DNA of 12,156 nt from Rhodoferax sp. (GCA_018882485.1 VERU01000036.1:1-12156), one strand, 5' to 3'. Shown: positions 1 through 7,611, numbered from the stretch's first letter. Made by a program: numbers and translations. The notes: generated by a model from the letters alone, not told the origin.

Positions 1-258
1 ATGGCCGGGCATGCCGGTCGGCCTGCGCGCTTCGACCTCCTGGTCAATACCCGCTCCAGCCTGGTCAGCGGACCCTGGCGTTTCATTGCATGGAACATGA
101 ATTTTCATGCAGAGCATCATCTGGCGCCGCAGATGCCGTTTCATGCGTTGCCGAAGCTGCACCAGCTCGTGGCGGAGCGAATCCCGGTGGGAAAAGGGTA
201 CCGGGCTGCGCACGGTGAAATTCGGCGACTGATGAAAGTCCAGGCCAGGGCGCTCTGA
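1..258 (+). CDS. Fatty acid desaturase-type membrane protein, C-terminal fragment (cut by window edge)
   Basis: This is the last 85 residues of a gene that enters from the left. The segment NFHAEHHLAP (about residues 34-43 of the fragment) carries the third histidine box, HxxHH, typical of membrane di-iron fatty acid desaturases and related hydroxylases. It is followed by a PFHALPKLH stretch, which in this family sits just after the box near the C-terminus. In such enzymes the histidine boxes bind the two irons that activate O2. The family is normally about 300-360 residues, so roughly three quarters lies outside the window. The ATG at position 1 is therefore probably an internal methionine. 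Whether the substrate is an acyl lipid or a small molecule cannot be told. The gene ends about 150 bases before the P450 operon and may or may not belong with it. Confidence 0.8.
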   Translation: MAGHAGRPARFDLLVNTRSSLVSGPWRFIAWNMNFHAEHHLAPQMPFHALPKLHQLVAERIPVGKGYRAAHGEIRRLMKVQARAL

Positions 259-316
259 TTCGGCGCCTCTGCGGCAGTCGGTCTCTGGGGCCTATCGGTG
301 ATTACCCGCATCGGCC

Positions 317-343
317 TTGACAGGGATCCTGATTGCATCTAAT
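317..343 (+). promoter_or_regulatory. Candidate sigma-70 promoter for the P450/transporter operon
   Basis: A perfect -35 hexamer TTGACA lies at 317-322. TCTAAT at 338-343 matches the -10 consensus at 5 of 6 positions, with a 15-base spacer, which is shorter than the ideal 17. The predicted transcription start, about 350, falls inside the palindrome group just downstream. This is the only gap longer than 40 bases before any plus-strand gene from the P450s to the binding protein, so it is the natural place for the operon promoter. Assignment is by eye only. Confidence 0.5.
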
Positions 344-347
344 GTAG

Positions 348-380
348 CGAATTCGATTTAAATGAATTCGTTCGAAACGA
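348..380. promoter_or_regulatory. AT-rich palindrome cluster, candidate operator
   Basis: Several short perfect palindromes are packed together: CGAATTCG at 348-355 (containing GAATTC 349-354), ATTTAAAT at 356-363, a second GAATTC at 364-369, and TTCGAA at 371-376. An inverted repeat TCGTT-N3-AACGA spans 368-380. The two GAATTC copies flank ATTTAAAT almost symmetrically. The composition is clearly more AT-rich than the surrounding genes. Position, immediately downstream of the candidate -10, is what is expected of a repressor operator. The MarR-family protein encoded at 9919-10428 is the obvious candidate ligand, but that link is inference. Confidence 0.45.
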
Positions 381-411
381 TACCGATGCAAATCAGGCAG
401 GTAGATGGGTT

Positions 412-1614
412 ATGACAGCTTATGTCGTGAGTGATTTTCGGCATGCGCAGGATGTCCTGCGCATGTCTGATTTGAGGCAGGCCCTGTACGACGAGGGGGC
501 TGTTCTGATGGAGAAGGTGCTGGTGAATCTCCATGGTCAGGAGCACCGAGCCAGGCGCAACATCGAAACGCGCGTTTTCCGGCGGGATTTTTTCCATTGG
601 TACGAACGCGAGGTTTTTCCGGTCACCTTGCGCGAAACCTTGTCGCCCTACCTGCAACTGGGCAGCACCGATCTGGTCGATTTCGGCTTTCGTGTGATGA
701 TGAATCTGACGGCCGATTTTTCGGGGATTGATAGACCTCTGAGAAGTCCCGAAGAGACCTCGCAGTTGTTGGGCATTCTTCGAACCTTCGGCAAGGCCGC
801 GACATTGGGCCAGGCTCTGGGCGACAAGGAAGTGATCCGGTCAGAGATCCGAGTGGCTCTGGATGAATTCGACCGAGCGTTTTTCCGACCATCCATGGAG
901 CGGCGACGCCAGCTCCTTGCCGAATGGAAGACCGGGGCATGCAACGAGGATGCGTTGCCCCGCGATGTTCTGATGGAACTCTTGCGTCATGAGGAAGAAC
1001 ATCCTCTTTCGCCGGATGTGTTGATGAAGGAAATCGGTTTTTTTCTGCTGGCCGGCGCCTTCACCACCATCCACACGCTGACCCACGCGATGCACGAAAT
1101 TTTCGAGTGGAGCGTTGCCCATCCGACAGACGCCAAGCGGTATCGCGAGGACCTGCCTTTTCTTCAGCATGCGATTCACGAAAGCATGCGCTTGCACCCG
1201 TCCAGTCCTACGGCAGGACGTCGACCCACCTGCCCGGCTCACCTTCCCGCCGGCCTGTCTGTCGGCCCTGAAGACCTGGTATCCGTGGACCTCATGACCG
1301 CCAACCGGGATGTTGGCGTTTTTGGATCCGATGCCGGCGAGTACAACCCCAACCGACCGATACCCGTCAACTCGAGCCCCTATGGGCTGTCGTTTGGCCT
1401 CGGAATGCACGCTTGTATCGGGCTGAACCTCGCTGCGGGGCAGCCGCCTCGCAGTGACAGTGCTGCGGTTGATCGGCAATGGGGAACGGTGACGCTGATC
1501 GCGCATGAATTGCTGAAAAGCAATGCCCGGCCTGATCCGGCGCGGCCTGGGCAGGTGGACCGTTCGACCATAAGAAACAATTGGCTGAGCTACCCACTGC
1601 TGCTGGGGAATTGA
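412..1614 (+). CDS. Cytochrome P450 (first of tandem pair), atypical I-helix
   Basis: A soluble bacterial P450 of 400 residues, the usual length. Landmarks in order are: C-helix HRARR (H45 and R49, expected near heme propionates); I-helix AGAFTT at 214-219; K-helix ESMR at 257-260 (the ExxR motif); a PERF-like region near YNPNR (311-315); and the heme-ligand loop FGLGMHACIG at 328-337, with C335 as the thiolate ligand. No membrane anchor is seen. The odd feature is the I-helix: the family norm is AGx[D/E]T[T/S], and here F217 replaces the acid while T218 is kept. It probably hydroxylates or otherwise oxidises a small hydrophobic substrate, which is unknown. The start is ATG 412 with only a weak purine-rich stretch upstream. 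It is the first gene of the operon and shares about half its residues with the next gene. Confidence 0.9.
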   Translation: MTAYVVSDFRHAQDVLRMSDLRQALYDEGAVLMEKVLVNLHGQEHRARRNIETRVFRRDFFHWYEREVFPVTLRETLSPYLQLGSTDLVDFGFRVMMNLTADFSGIDRPLRSPEETSQLLGILRTFGKAATLGQALGDKEVIRSEIRVALDEFDRAFFRPSMERRRQLLAEWKTGACNEDALPRDVLMELLRHEEEHPLSPDVLMKEIGFFLLAGAFTTIHTLTHAMHEIFEWSVAHPTDAKRYREDLPFLQHAIHESMRLHPSSPTAGRRPTCPAHLPAGLSVGPEDLVSVDLMTANRDVGVFGSDAGEYNPNRPIPVNSSPYGLSFGLGMHACIGLNLAAGQPPRSDSAAVDRQWGTVTLIAHELLKSNARPDPARPGQVDRSTIRNNWLSYPLLLGN

Positions 1615-1615
1615 A

Positions 1616-2833
1616 TTGCGCTCTGTCCAGTCGGTCACATTGAGCGATTATCGGCATGCGCTCGCGGGGTTGCGAGATGTTCAGTTGGCGCAGTCCATGT
1701 ACGACGAAGGCGCCGTCATCATGGCCGATGTTCTTCTGGTTTTGCACGGGGCTGAACATCGGGCGCGGCGGCTTCTAGAGCTCAAAGTTTTTCGGCGGGA
1801 TTTCTTTCGGTACTACGAGCACCAGGTGTTTCCTGAGACTTTGCGGCAGACCATGCGCCCTTTTGTGGAGCGGGGATCAGCCGATTTGATGGACCTCGGT
1901 TATCGGGTCACCATGAACTTGACGGCGGATTTTGCAGGCATCGATCGACCTGACAGAACGTCGGAGGAGACGGCACGACTTCTTGCTTTGGTGATGACCT
2001 TCAGCGAGGGTGCGACCTTGGTGCATTCGACGCGGGACAAGGATGCCGTGCGCGCCGAAGTTCGACTTGCGATGCGCAGGTTCGACGAGCAGTTTTATCA
2101 GCCTTCCTTGGCCAGACGGCGGGCACTTGTGGACGCCTGCCAGCGGGGCGCCGTGCCTGCGGATTCGTTGCCCAGGGATGTCCTGACCGTTTTGGTTGCC
2201 AATGAAGACCGCATCGAACTCCCGCCGGAGGTCATGATGCGCGAAATTGCCTTTTATCTGCAGGCCGGTTCGCACAGCACGGCCAATGCCACTGTGCATG
2301 CATTCCACGATCTCACCGTTTGGCGACAAAGCCATCCGGAAGATGGGGCGCGCATGGATCGCGATCCTTTGTTTTTGCAGCGATGTGTGCATGAGAGTCT
2401 GCGCTTGCACCCGGCCAGTCCAGTGGCATGGCGCAAGCCTGTTTGTCCCATGCACCTGCCCACCGGACAGGAGGTAGGGGACGCGGATCGCGTTGTGATC
2501 GATCTGGCTCAGGCCAACTGCGATCCTGATGTCTTCGGGGACGATGCGCAGGTGTTCAACCCTCACCGCCGGCTGCCTGATGGTGTTCCGCCCTGGGGGC
2601 TGACGTTTGGGGTGGGCGTTCACACCTGCCTCGGCAGGGACTTGGATGGTGGGGTCCTTCCGAGGGCGGATACCGACCCCCAGACGCACCAGTACGGGAT
2701 TGTTCCGTTGTTCGTTCAATCCCTGTTTGAGCAGGGTGCTCGCCTCGACCCAGAGCGGAAAGCCGTTCCGGCATCGCATACGGAGCGTCCCAATTGGGGA
2801 GCCTATCCCATTGTTTTTGGAGATCGTTCATGA
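1616..2833 (+). CDS. Cytochrome P450 (second of tandem pair), atypical I-helix, TTG start
   Basis: A 405-residue P450 clearly paralogous to the preceding gene. Both share the N-terminal DEGAV block, the EHRARR block, FRRDFF, NLTADF-GIDRP, LPRDVL, HES-RLHP and the heme loop. The K-helix is ESLR 260-263 and the heme loop FGVGVHTCLG 331-340, with C338 as ligand. The I-helix reads AGSHST at 217-222, so H220 replaces the usual acid and S221 the conserved Thr. It therefore departs further from the canonical proton-relay motif than its neighbour. The TTG start at 1616 is chosen because the resulting N-terminus aligns with the first P450 (LSDYRHA versus VSDFRHA) and because GGGGA lies a few bases upstream. 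The next in-frame ATG would remove the shared N-terminal block. It begins one base after the previous stop, so it is likely translationally coupled. Confidence 0.9.
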   Translation: MRSVQSVTLSDYRHALAGLRDVQLAQSMYDEGAVIMADVLLVLHGAEHRARRLLELKVFRRDFFRYYEHQVFPETLRQTMRPFVERGSADLMDLGYRVTMNLTADFAGIDRPDRTSEETARLLALVMTFSEGATLVHSTRDKDAVRAEVRLAMRRFDEQFYQPSLARRRALVDACQRGAVPADSLPRDVLTVLVANEDRIELPPEVMMREIAFYLQAGSHSTANATVHAFHDLTVWRQSHPEDGARMDRDPLFLQRCVHESLRLHPASPVAWRKPVCPMHLPTGQEVGDADRVVIDLAQANCDPDVFGDDAQVFNPHRRLPDGVPPWGLTFGVGVHTCLGRDLDGGVLPRADTDPQTHQYGIVPLFVQSLFEQGARLDPERKAVPASHTERPNWGAYPIVFGDRS

Positions 2834-3588
2834 CGGATAAGTTGGCGTTGGTCACCGGTGGCGGTGGCGGCATCGGTGCAGCGGTCTGCGAACTGGCGTC
2901 GCAGCGGGGTTACAGGGTTGTTGTTGCCGATCAGGATCTTGGAGCCGCGCAGCGGGTTGCCGACGATTTGCCGATGGCGCGTGCCGAGCAACTGGATGTG
3001 ACGGATGAAAGCGCGGTGGAGGCCATGCTAGACCGAGTGGGTCAGGTGCCGGATCTGCTGGTGAACAACGCGGGTATCGGCCGCTTCGGTCCGCTGATGA
3101 GCATGCCATTGGGTGAGTTCTCCCTGGTCGTCCAGGTCAACCTCGTCGCGTGTTTTGTTGTGGCTCGCGCGTGTGCCCGGCGTATGCAGGCACGAGGTAG
3201 TGGTCAGATTGTCAATATCACCTCGATCAATTCCATCAACCCGGGTCCTGGCGCTGGAGCCTATCCGGCGGCCAAGGCGGGCCTGGCCCGGCTTTCCCAG
3301 CAGATGGCCTTGGAGTGGGGGCCTCTGGGACTTCGGGTGAACTCGGTCGCACCGGGTTTCATCGATGCGGGTATTTCCACGCCGTTTTATGCCAACCCGG
3401 TGATCCGGGAGCTGCGTGGCAATGCCGTTCCCAGCCGACGGCTGGGCCAGGCGATGGACGTTGCACAGGCCGTGCTCTTTCTCGCCAGTGACGAGGCGTC
3501 CTACATCAACGGCCATGAACTGGTGGTCGACGGGGGGGTTACGCCCAGCCTGTTGTCACAGCTGCCTCGCGAACCCAAAAAGGATTGA
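2830..3588 (+). CDS. Short-chain dehydrogenase/reductase (SDR), probably NAD-dependent
   Basis: A classical SDR of 252 residues that oxidises or reduces an alcohol/ketone pair. The Rossmann glycine motif TGGGGGIG is at 9-16, NNAG at 79-82, and the catalytic tetrad is N104, S132, Y145 and K149 (S and Y 13 apart, YPAAK). The acidic D34 at the end of the second strand (VVVAD) is the usual sign of NAD(H) preference, which is inference from the family. The start ATG 2830 overlaps the P450 stop as ATGA and has GGAGA at 2819-2823. An upstream in-frame start would only add 12 residues unlike the family. Context suggests it oxidises a P450-generated hydroxyl. The substrate cannot be specified; FabG-type annotation would be generic. 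Confidence 0.9.
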   Translation: MTDKLALVTGGGGGIGAAVCELASQRGYRVVVADQDLGAAQRVADDLPMARAEQLDVTDESAVEAMLDRVGQVPDLLVNNAGIGRFGPLMSMPLGEFSLVVQVNLVACFVVARACARRMQARGSGQIVNITSINSINPGPGAGAYPAAKAGLARLSQQMALEWGPLGLRVNSVAPGFIDAGISTPFYANPVIRELRGNAVPSRRLGQAMDVAQAVLFLASDEASYINGHELVVDGGVTPSLLSQLPREPKKD

Positions 3589-3595
3589 TTGAGCG

Positions 3596-4297
3596 ATGCA
3601 TCGACGCCAGGTCGTTCACCTTGCTGGGGGGCTCCACCACCCCGCAGAGAACAGTCAGAAATTCTGGTCGAACTGTTGGAGCGCGGCTGAGTTGGAGGCG
3701 CGAACATTCGTGGATGTTGATGCTGCCGGGGCTGCCTTGGACGACCGGCCATGCGATTTGCTGGTGATCAGCGCCTTGCGTTGGACGATGACGCAGCATC
3801 CCAAGTATGAGCCCCATCGAACGCAGTGGGCTTGCTCCACGAGTTCTGATTTCCGAAACGCAGTGGTCGGCCATTTGCAACGAGGAGGGTCTCTTTTGGC
3901 CATGCACACGGCGATTCTCTGCTTTGACGACTGGCCGCAATGGTCCGAAATCCTGGGGGGATCTTGGGTATGGGGTCGATCCTCCCACCCCCCATACGGA
4001 CAGGTTGCAACGCGGATGGAAACCTTGGCCCATCCCATCACGCGGGGCGTGCGGGATTTCGATAGTCAGGATGAGGTCTACAGCGATCTTTTACTGGCCG
4101 GGCCCGTCGATGTACTGGCCAGCAGTCGTGTGACGGCATCGGGCTGGATGCCGACTGTCTGGGTGCGGCAGTGGCAGGGCGCAAAGGTGTGTGTGGATGC
4201 GCTGGGTCACGACGTGAACAGCCTCGCACAACCCGATCACCAGCGTTTGATTCGACAAGCCATCGACTGGTTGATACCAGCTCGCCAGACTTCCTGA
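3596..4297 (+). CDS. ThuA-like (class I glutamine-amidotransferase fold) protein
   Basis: A 233-residue protein resembling the ThuA/trehalose-utilization family. Family-like features are a central RGGSLLAMHTA strand-turn (about 116-126), a WSEILGGSW segment (about 136-144), HPITRGV (about 166-172) followed by F-S-DEVY, then P-VWVRQ-GAKV and the terminal QRLIRQAIDWL helix. ThuA-fold proteins adopt an amidotransferase-like fold and often sit next to oxidoreductases acting on sugars or other polyols; the founding members act in trehalose catabolism with the ThuB dehydrogenase. No signal peptide is seen. The gene starts 7 bases after the SDR stop with a weak ribosome site. Its role here is unknown; position between two SDR genes suggests it handles an oxidised intermediate. 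Family call is from recognisable pattern, not alignment. Confidence 0.72.
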   Translation: MHRRQVVHLAGGLHHPAENSQKFWSNCWSAAELEARTFVDVDAAGAALDDRPCDLLVISALRWTMTQHPKYEPHRTQWACSTSSDFRNAVVGHLQRGGSLLAMHTAILCFDDWPQWSEILGGSWVWGRSSHPPYGQVATRMETLAHPITRGVRDFDSQDEVYSDLLLAGPVDVLASSRVTASGWMPTVWVRQWQGAKVCVDALGHDVNSLAQPDHQRLIRQAIDWLIPARQTS

Positions 4298-4323
4298 ACG
4301 ACTTGACCCGGAGACAGATGCCC

Positions 4324-5085
4324 ATGCGATCCCATTCCAACATGTCCTTGCTGATCACTGGCGGTGGCACCGGTATCGGAGCCGGAACCGCTGCCTATTT
4401 CGTGGAACGCGGCGCCCGTGTGACCATCTGCGGACGGCGGGCCGACAAGTTGAACGCGGTGGCCGAGGCACTGGGGCCCCGGTGCTGTGCCGTAGTTGGC
4501 GACATCGCTGTAGCTCAGGATCGCCAGCACATTCTGGATGCAGCCCTCCAACATGGTGGAGGGCTGGACGCCTTGGTGAATAACGCGGCCAATATGCTGC
4601 GCGGCAATATCACCGATCTGTCTGAACAGCAGCTGCTGGATGTGTTCCATGTCAATGTAGTGGCTGCCATGATGCTCAGTGGATTGGCAGTACCTCACTT
4701 GCGTGAGCGACGCGGTGCGATTGTTTACTTTGGCTCGGTTCATACCCGAAGGGCCTATCCCGGGGCGTCTCCCTACGCTGCCACCAAAGGGGCACTCGAG
4801 ACGATCACCAAGGTGTTGGCAGCGGAGCTGGGGAAGGACCAGATCCGTGTGAACTGTGTCGTGCCTGGCGCCGTGCCCACTGACCTCAACATCCGCGCTG
4901 GACTTTTCACCGAAGAGGAGCATGACAAGCGCATGGATGCGATCGCCCCGTACCACGTTCTCGGACGAGTTGGGCGACCGGTTGAGGTGGCAGAAGCCGT
5001 GGACTACTGCCTTCGCGCGGAGTGGTTCACAGGGCAGTCTGTGGTGATCGACGGCGGTCTGTCACTCGGTATGTCGTCGTTCTGA
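4324..5085 (+). CDS. Short-chain dehydrogenase/reductase (SDR), probably NADP-dependent
   Basis: A second classical SDR, 253 residues from ATG 4324. The glycine motif TGGGTGIG is at 12-19, NNAA at 86-89 (the more common form is NNAG), and the tetrad is N111, S138, Y151 and K155 (YAATK). The second strand ends in CGRRAD, with R38 and R39, a pattern usually linked to NADP(H) preference, unlike the D34 of the SDR two genes upstream. Start choice is uncertain: GGAGA at 4310-4314 is 9 bases from ATG 4324 but only 3 from ATG 4318, and ATG 4342 would give a shorter MSLLITGG start. It lies 26 bases after the ThuA-like gene and 7 before the first permease gene, in the same operon. Substrate unknown. 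Confidence 0.88.
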   Translation: MRSHSNMSLLITGGGTGIGAGTAAYFVERGARVTICGRRADKLNAVAEALGPRCCAVVGDIAVAQDRQHILDAALQHGGGLDALVNNAANMLRGNITDLSEQQLLDVFHVNVVAAMMLSGLAVPHLRERRGAIVYFGSVHTRRAYPGASPYAATKGALETITKVLAAELGKDQIRVNCVVPGAVPTDLNIRAGLFTEEEHDKRMDAIAPYHVLGRVGRPVEVAEAVDYCLRAEWFTGQSVVIDGGLSLGMSSF

Positions 5086-5092
5086 GGACCTC

Positions 5093-5980
5093 ATGATTCT
5101 TCAACAACTGATCAATGGCCTGATCGTCGGGGGCGTTTACGCGTTGTTCGCTATCGGGTTCACCCTGGTATTTGGTATTCACCAGATCCTCAATCTGGCG
5201 CATGGTGCCGTGTTCATGGCCGGTGCGTTTATCGCTCTGTATTCCGTGCTAGCTGGCCTTCCCTTGTGGGTCGGATTCCTGTTGGGGGTGCTGGCAGGTG
5301 GTGTGCTCAGCCTGCTGATCGAATGGGTCGCATTTCGGCGCCTGCGACGCCAAGGGGAGACTGAATTTGGCGCCATCATCTCATCGATCGGCGTCAATCT
5401 CATCCTGATCACGCTGGCTCAGAAAATCTCTGACACCCAGATCATGCGGTTCCCGTTCGAAACCTTCCCGGTACGCATCTTCGAGTGGGCCGGGCTCAGG
5501 GTGTCTGCGCTTCAGCTATTCATGGCTTTCTTGGCCATCGCATTGGTTGCGATGATCAATCTGTTTCTGCTGCGGACCTCGATGGGCCGACAAGTCCGCG
5601 CGGTAGCGGGCAATGAACGCGCTGCGAAGCTCAGCGGTGTCAATCCCAATTTCGTTTTTTTTCAGACGTTCTTCATGTCAGGCGCGCTGGCAGCGGCGGC
5701 AGGTGTGCTGGTTGGTCTGGCTTTCAACAACATTCACTTCATGATGGGTGAGCCCTTCCTGTTGCGCGGTTTCGTTGTCATCATCCTGGGTGGACTCGGC
5801 AGTATCCCCGGGGCCCTGGTGGCGGGCTTGCTGCTGGGCATGATTCAAACCCTGACAGTGGCCTATCTGCCGTCCGGACTCACCGATACGATCATTTTTT
5901 CGCTTTTGTTCCTAATCCTTCTGATCCGCCCGCACGGTTTGCTCGGCAAGCCGGAAGCGGGTCTCATGAGAGGCCGTTGA
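5093..5980 (+). CDS. livH: Branched-chain amino acid-type ABC transporter permease (LivH family)
   Basis: A 295-residue, strongly hydrophobic inner-membrane protein with the LivH signature N-terminus (NGLIVGGVYALFAIGF, then NLAHGAVFMAG) and the cytoplasmic coupling segment TSMGRQVRAVAGNERAAKLSGV that contacts the ATPase. It forms one half of the membrane channel of a HAAT-family importer, with LivM as the other half. GAGGA at 5084-5088, overlapping the stop codon of the preceding SDR, gives a good ribosome site for ATG 5093. Members of this family in catabolic clusters of soil bacteria often import aromatic or other organic acids rather than leucine, so the gene name reflects family, not proven substrate. 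Confidence 0.95.
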   Translation: MILQQLINGLIVGGVYALFAIGFTLVFGIHQILNLAHGAVFMAGAFIALYSVLAGLPLWVGFLLGVLAGGVLSLLIEWVAFRRLRRQGETEFGAIISSIGVNLILITLAQKISDTQIMRFPFETFPVRIFEWAGLRVSALQLFMAFLAIALVAMINLFLLRTSMGRQVRAVAGNERAAKLSGVNPNFVFFQTFFMSGALAAAAGVLVGLAFNNIHFMMGEPFLLRGFVVIILGGLGSIPGALVAGLLLGMIQTLTVAYLPSGLTDTIIFSLLFLILLIRPHGLLGKPEAGLMRGR

Positions 5981-6852
5981 TGTTGGACTTCATCATTGCC
6001 TACCGGCCTCTGCTGGATGTTTTCCTGCTGCACACGGGCTATGCATTGGCTCAGTACCTCGTGCTGCGATCGGGTTCTTTTTCCATTGCGAATGCGGGCT
6101 TGACCGCGATAGGCGCTTACCTGTCTGCATCCCTGACCGTCAAATTCGGATTGCCCCCTTTGGTGGCGGTCCTTTTGGGCACGCTCGTATCGATGCTCGT
6201 CGCGATGTTGCTGGCTTGGCCGCTAGCGCGTTTGCGGGGTGTTTACCAAGCGATTGCGACCCTGGCTTTTGTACAGGTGGTCCTGTCTTTGAATATCTAC
6301 GCCGAGCGACTGACGGGTGGAGCCATGGGCTTGTCGGGTATTCCAAAAGTCGTGAGCACACCGATTCTGCTGGTCTCGGCGGCCATTGCGGTGTATCTGG
6401 TGGGTTCTCTCAACCGGTCTCGGTTTGGGCGCGCCTTTGATGCCATTCGCCAGGATGAGGCGGTCGCGGTATCCCTCGGTGTGGCCATTTCACGGTACCA
6501 GCTGCTTGCCTTTGCGATGTCCGGTGCGTTGGCAGGCTACTTTGGCGCCTTGGAGGCCTTTCACAGCTACGCGCTGGAGCCCAACCAGTTCGGGTTTCCG
6601 TTCCTCGTGGCGGTCTTGTCCTATGTCGTGCTTGGTGGACGGCATTCGGTATGGGGTCCGGTCGTGGGAACTGCCGTGTTGGTCGCCCTGCCGGAAGTAT
6701 CTCGTCCCCTTGCCGAGTACAGAATGCTCGTTTATGGGTTGCTGCTGATCCTGGTGATCAACTTCATGCCACGCGGCATCGTTGACACCTGGCTGCACCT
6801 GCGCCTGAGCCGACGCCGTGGCTCGGTCGATCAGGACCGGAGGGCTGCATGA
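5980..6852 (+). CDS. livM: Branched-chain amino acid-type ABC transporter permease (LivM family)
   Basis: The second permease, 290 residues, with multiple hydrophobic spans, the YALAQYLVLRSGSFSIANAG-type N-terminal region and the coupling loop SRFGRAFDAIRQDEAVAVSLGV, typical of LivM. It pairs with the preceding LivH-type protein. ATG 5980 overlaps the previous stop by one base (TGATG) and has GAGAGG at 5968-5973 with six bases spacing; a TTG one codon earlier is possible but less likely. The C-terminus ends in a basic, Arg-rich tail expected to be cytoplasmic. It overlaps the next gene by four bases, so the transporter subunits are translationally coupled. Confidence 0.95.
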   Translation: MLDFIIAYRPLLDVFLLHTGYALAQYLVLRSGSFSIANAGLTAIGAYLSASLTVKFGLPPLVAVLLGTLVSMLVAMLLAWPLARLRGVYQAIATLAFVQVVLSLNIYAERLTGGAMGLSGIPKVVSTPILLVSAAIAVYLVGSLNRSRFGRAFDAIRQDEAVAVSLGVAISRYQLLAFAMSGALAGYFGALEAFHSYALEPNQFGFPFLVAVLSYVVLGGRHSVWGPVVGTAVLVALPEVSRPLAEYRMLVYGLLLILVINFMPRGIVDTWLHLRLSRRRGSVDQDRRAA

Positions 6853-7610
6853 TGGGAAAGTCTCTCGTGTTGCAGTCGGTCTGCAAGAATTTTGGTGGCG
6901 TGGTCGCCGCCAGCAATGTGAATCTCGAAGTCCCGGCTGGGCGGATCACGGGACTGATCGGACCGAATGGGGCGGGTAAGACCACGCTGGTGAATCTCAT
7001 CACGGGCATGCTGCCCCTGACCTCGGGTTCCATACGCTTTGGCGATACCGACATCTCCAGTTTGTCAGCCCACGAGATCAGTCGACTGGGATTCGCCAGG
7101 ACCTTTCAGAACATACGTTTGCTGAAGGAGGCCAGCGTTCTGGAAAATTTGCTGATTGGATTCCATCAGCGCGAAAAAGCCTCGTTCTGGTCTGGGTTGT
7201 TGGGTTTGCCCGCTGCCCGCCGGGAAACAGCGGAAACACGCCGGGCCGCCATGGCGTTGCTGGAGCGTTTCGACATGGCGAGGTACGCCGACTACCCAGC
7301 CGCTGGGCTGGCCTATGGGCATCAGCGACGCGTCGAAATGATGCGCGCAGTGGCGGCTCAGCCGGCCTTGTTGATGTTGGACGAACCCGTAGCCGGGATG
7401 AACGATGTTGAAGCCGGCGAGCTGGGAGGCTTGTTCAAGGGATTGAGCCAGCAGGGTATGGGCATCTTGCTCATCGAGCACAACATTCGATTTGTGACCG
7501 GTTTGTGCGAGTACCTGTATGTCCTCGACGGGGGGCGCATCATCGCCGAAGGCGACCCGCAGACTGTCGTATCGAATCCAGCCGTGATCGCGGCCTATTT
7601 GGGAGCTTGA
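6849..7610 (+). CDS. livG: HAAT-family ABC transporter ATP-binding protein (LivG family)
   Basis: One of the two ATPases of the importer, 253 residues. Walker A is GPNGAGKTT at 38-46, Q-loop Q87 in RTFQN, Walker B LLMLDE at 174-179 followed by P-VAGMN (the AGMN tail is characteristic of LivG), and the switch histidine H211 in LLIEHN. The ABC signature region reads LAYGHQRR (154-161), where LivG proteins more often read LSYGQQRR, a mild deviation that probably still functions. GGAGGG at 6839-6844 serves either ATG 6849 or the adjacent ATG 6852. The start overlaps the LivM stop by four bases. Confidence 0.95.
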   Translation: MMGKSLVLQSVCKNFGGVVAASNVNLEVPAGRITGLIGPNGAGKTTLVNLITGMLPLTSGSIRFGDTDISSLSAHEISRLGFARTFQNIRLLKEASVLENLLIGFHQREKASFWSGLLGLPAARRETAETRRAAMALLERFDMARYADYPAAGLAYGHQRRVEMMRAVAAQPALLMLDEPVAGMNDVEAGELGGLFKGLSQQGMGILLIEHNIRFVTGLCEYLYVLDGGRIIAEGDPQTVVSNPAVIAAYLGA

Positions 7611-7611
7611 C

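Noticed and set aside
1..258. Complete small gene starting at ATG 1
   Set aside because: The product begins in the middle of the desaturase family, just before the third histidine box, so this is almost certainly a fragment cut by the window.
259..316. Possible terminator after the desaturase gene
   Set aside because: Only weak, interrupted complementarity around 292-315 and no T run; not enough to call.
349..369. Paired GAATTC sites as a sign of a cloning junction
   Set aside because: The sequence on both sides is consistent with one natural locus, and the sites fit within a larger palindrome group at a promoter.
841..1638. Long reverse-strand open frame opposite the first P450
   Set aside because: It lies wholly over a gene with clear heme and K-helix motifs, has no recognisable domain, and is typical of antisense open frames in G+C-rich genes.
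1877..2779. 300-codon reverse-strand open frame opposite the second P450
   Set aside because: Antisense to a well-supported P450, no motif, low-complexity composition rich in Arg, His and Gln.
4237..4956. Reverse-strand open frame opposite the second SDR
   Set aside because: The plus-strand SDR has the full glycine motif and catalytic tetrad; the reverse frame has no domain.
5977..5979. TTG start for the second permease
   Set aside because: The adjacent ATG at 5980 has better spacing from GAGAGG and forms the common TGATG overlap.
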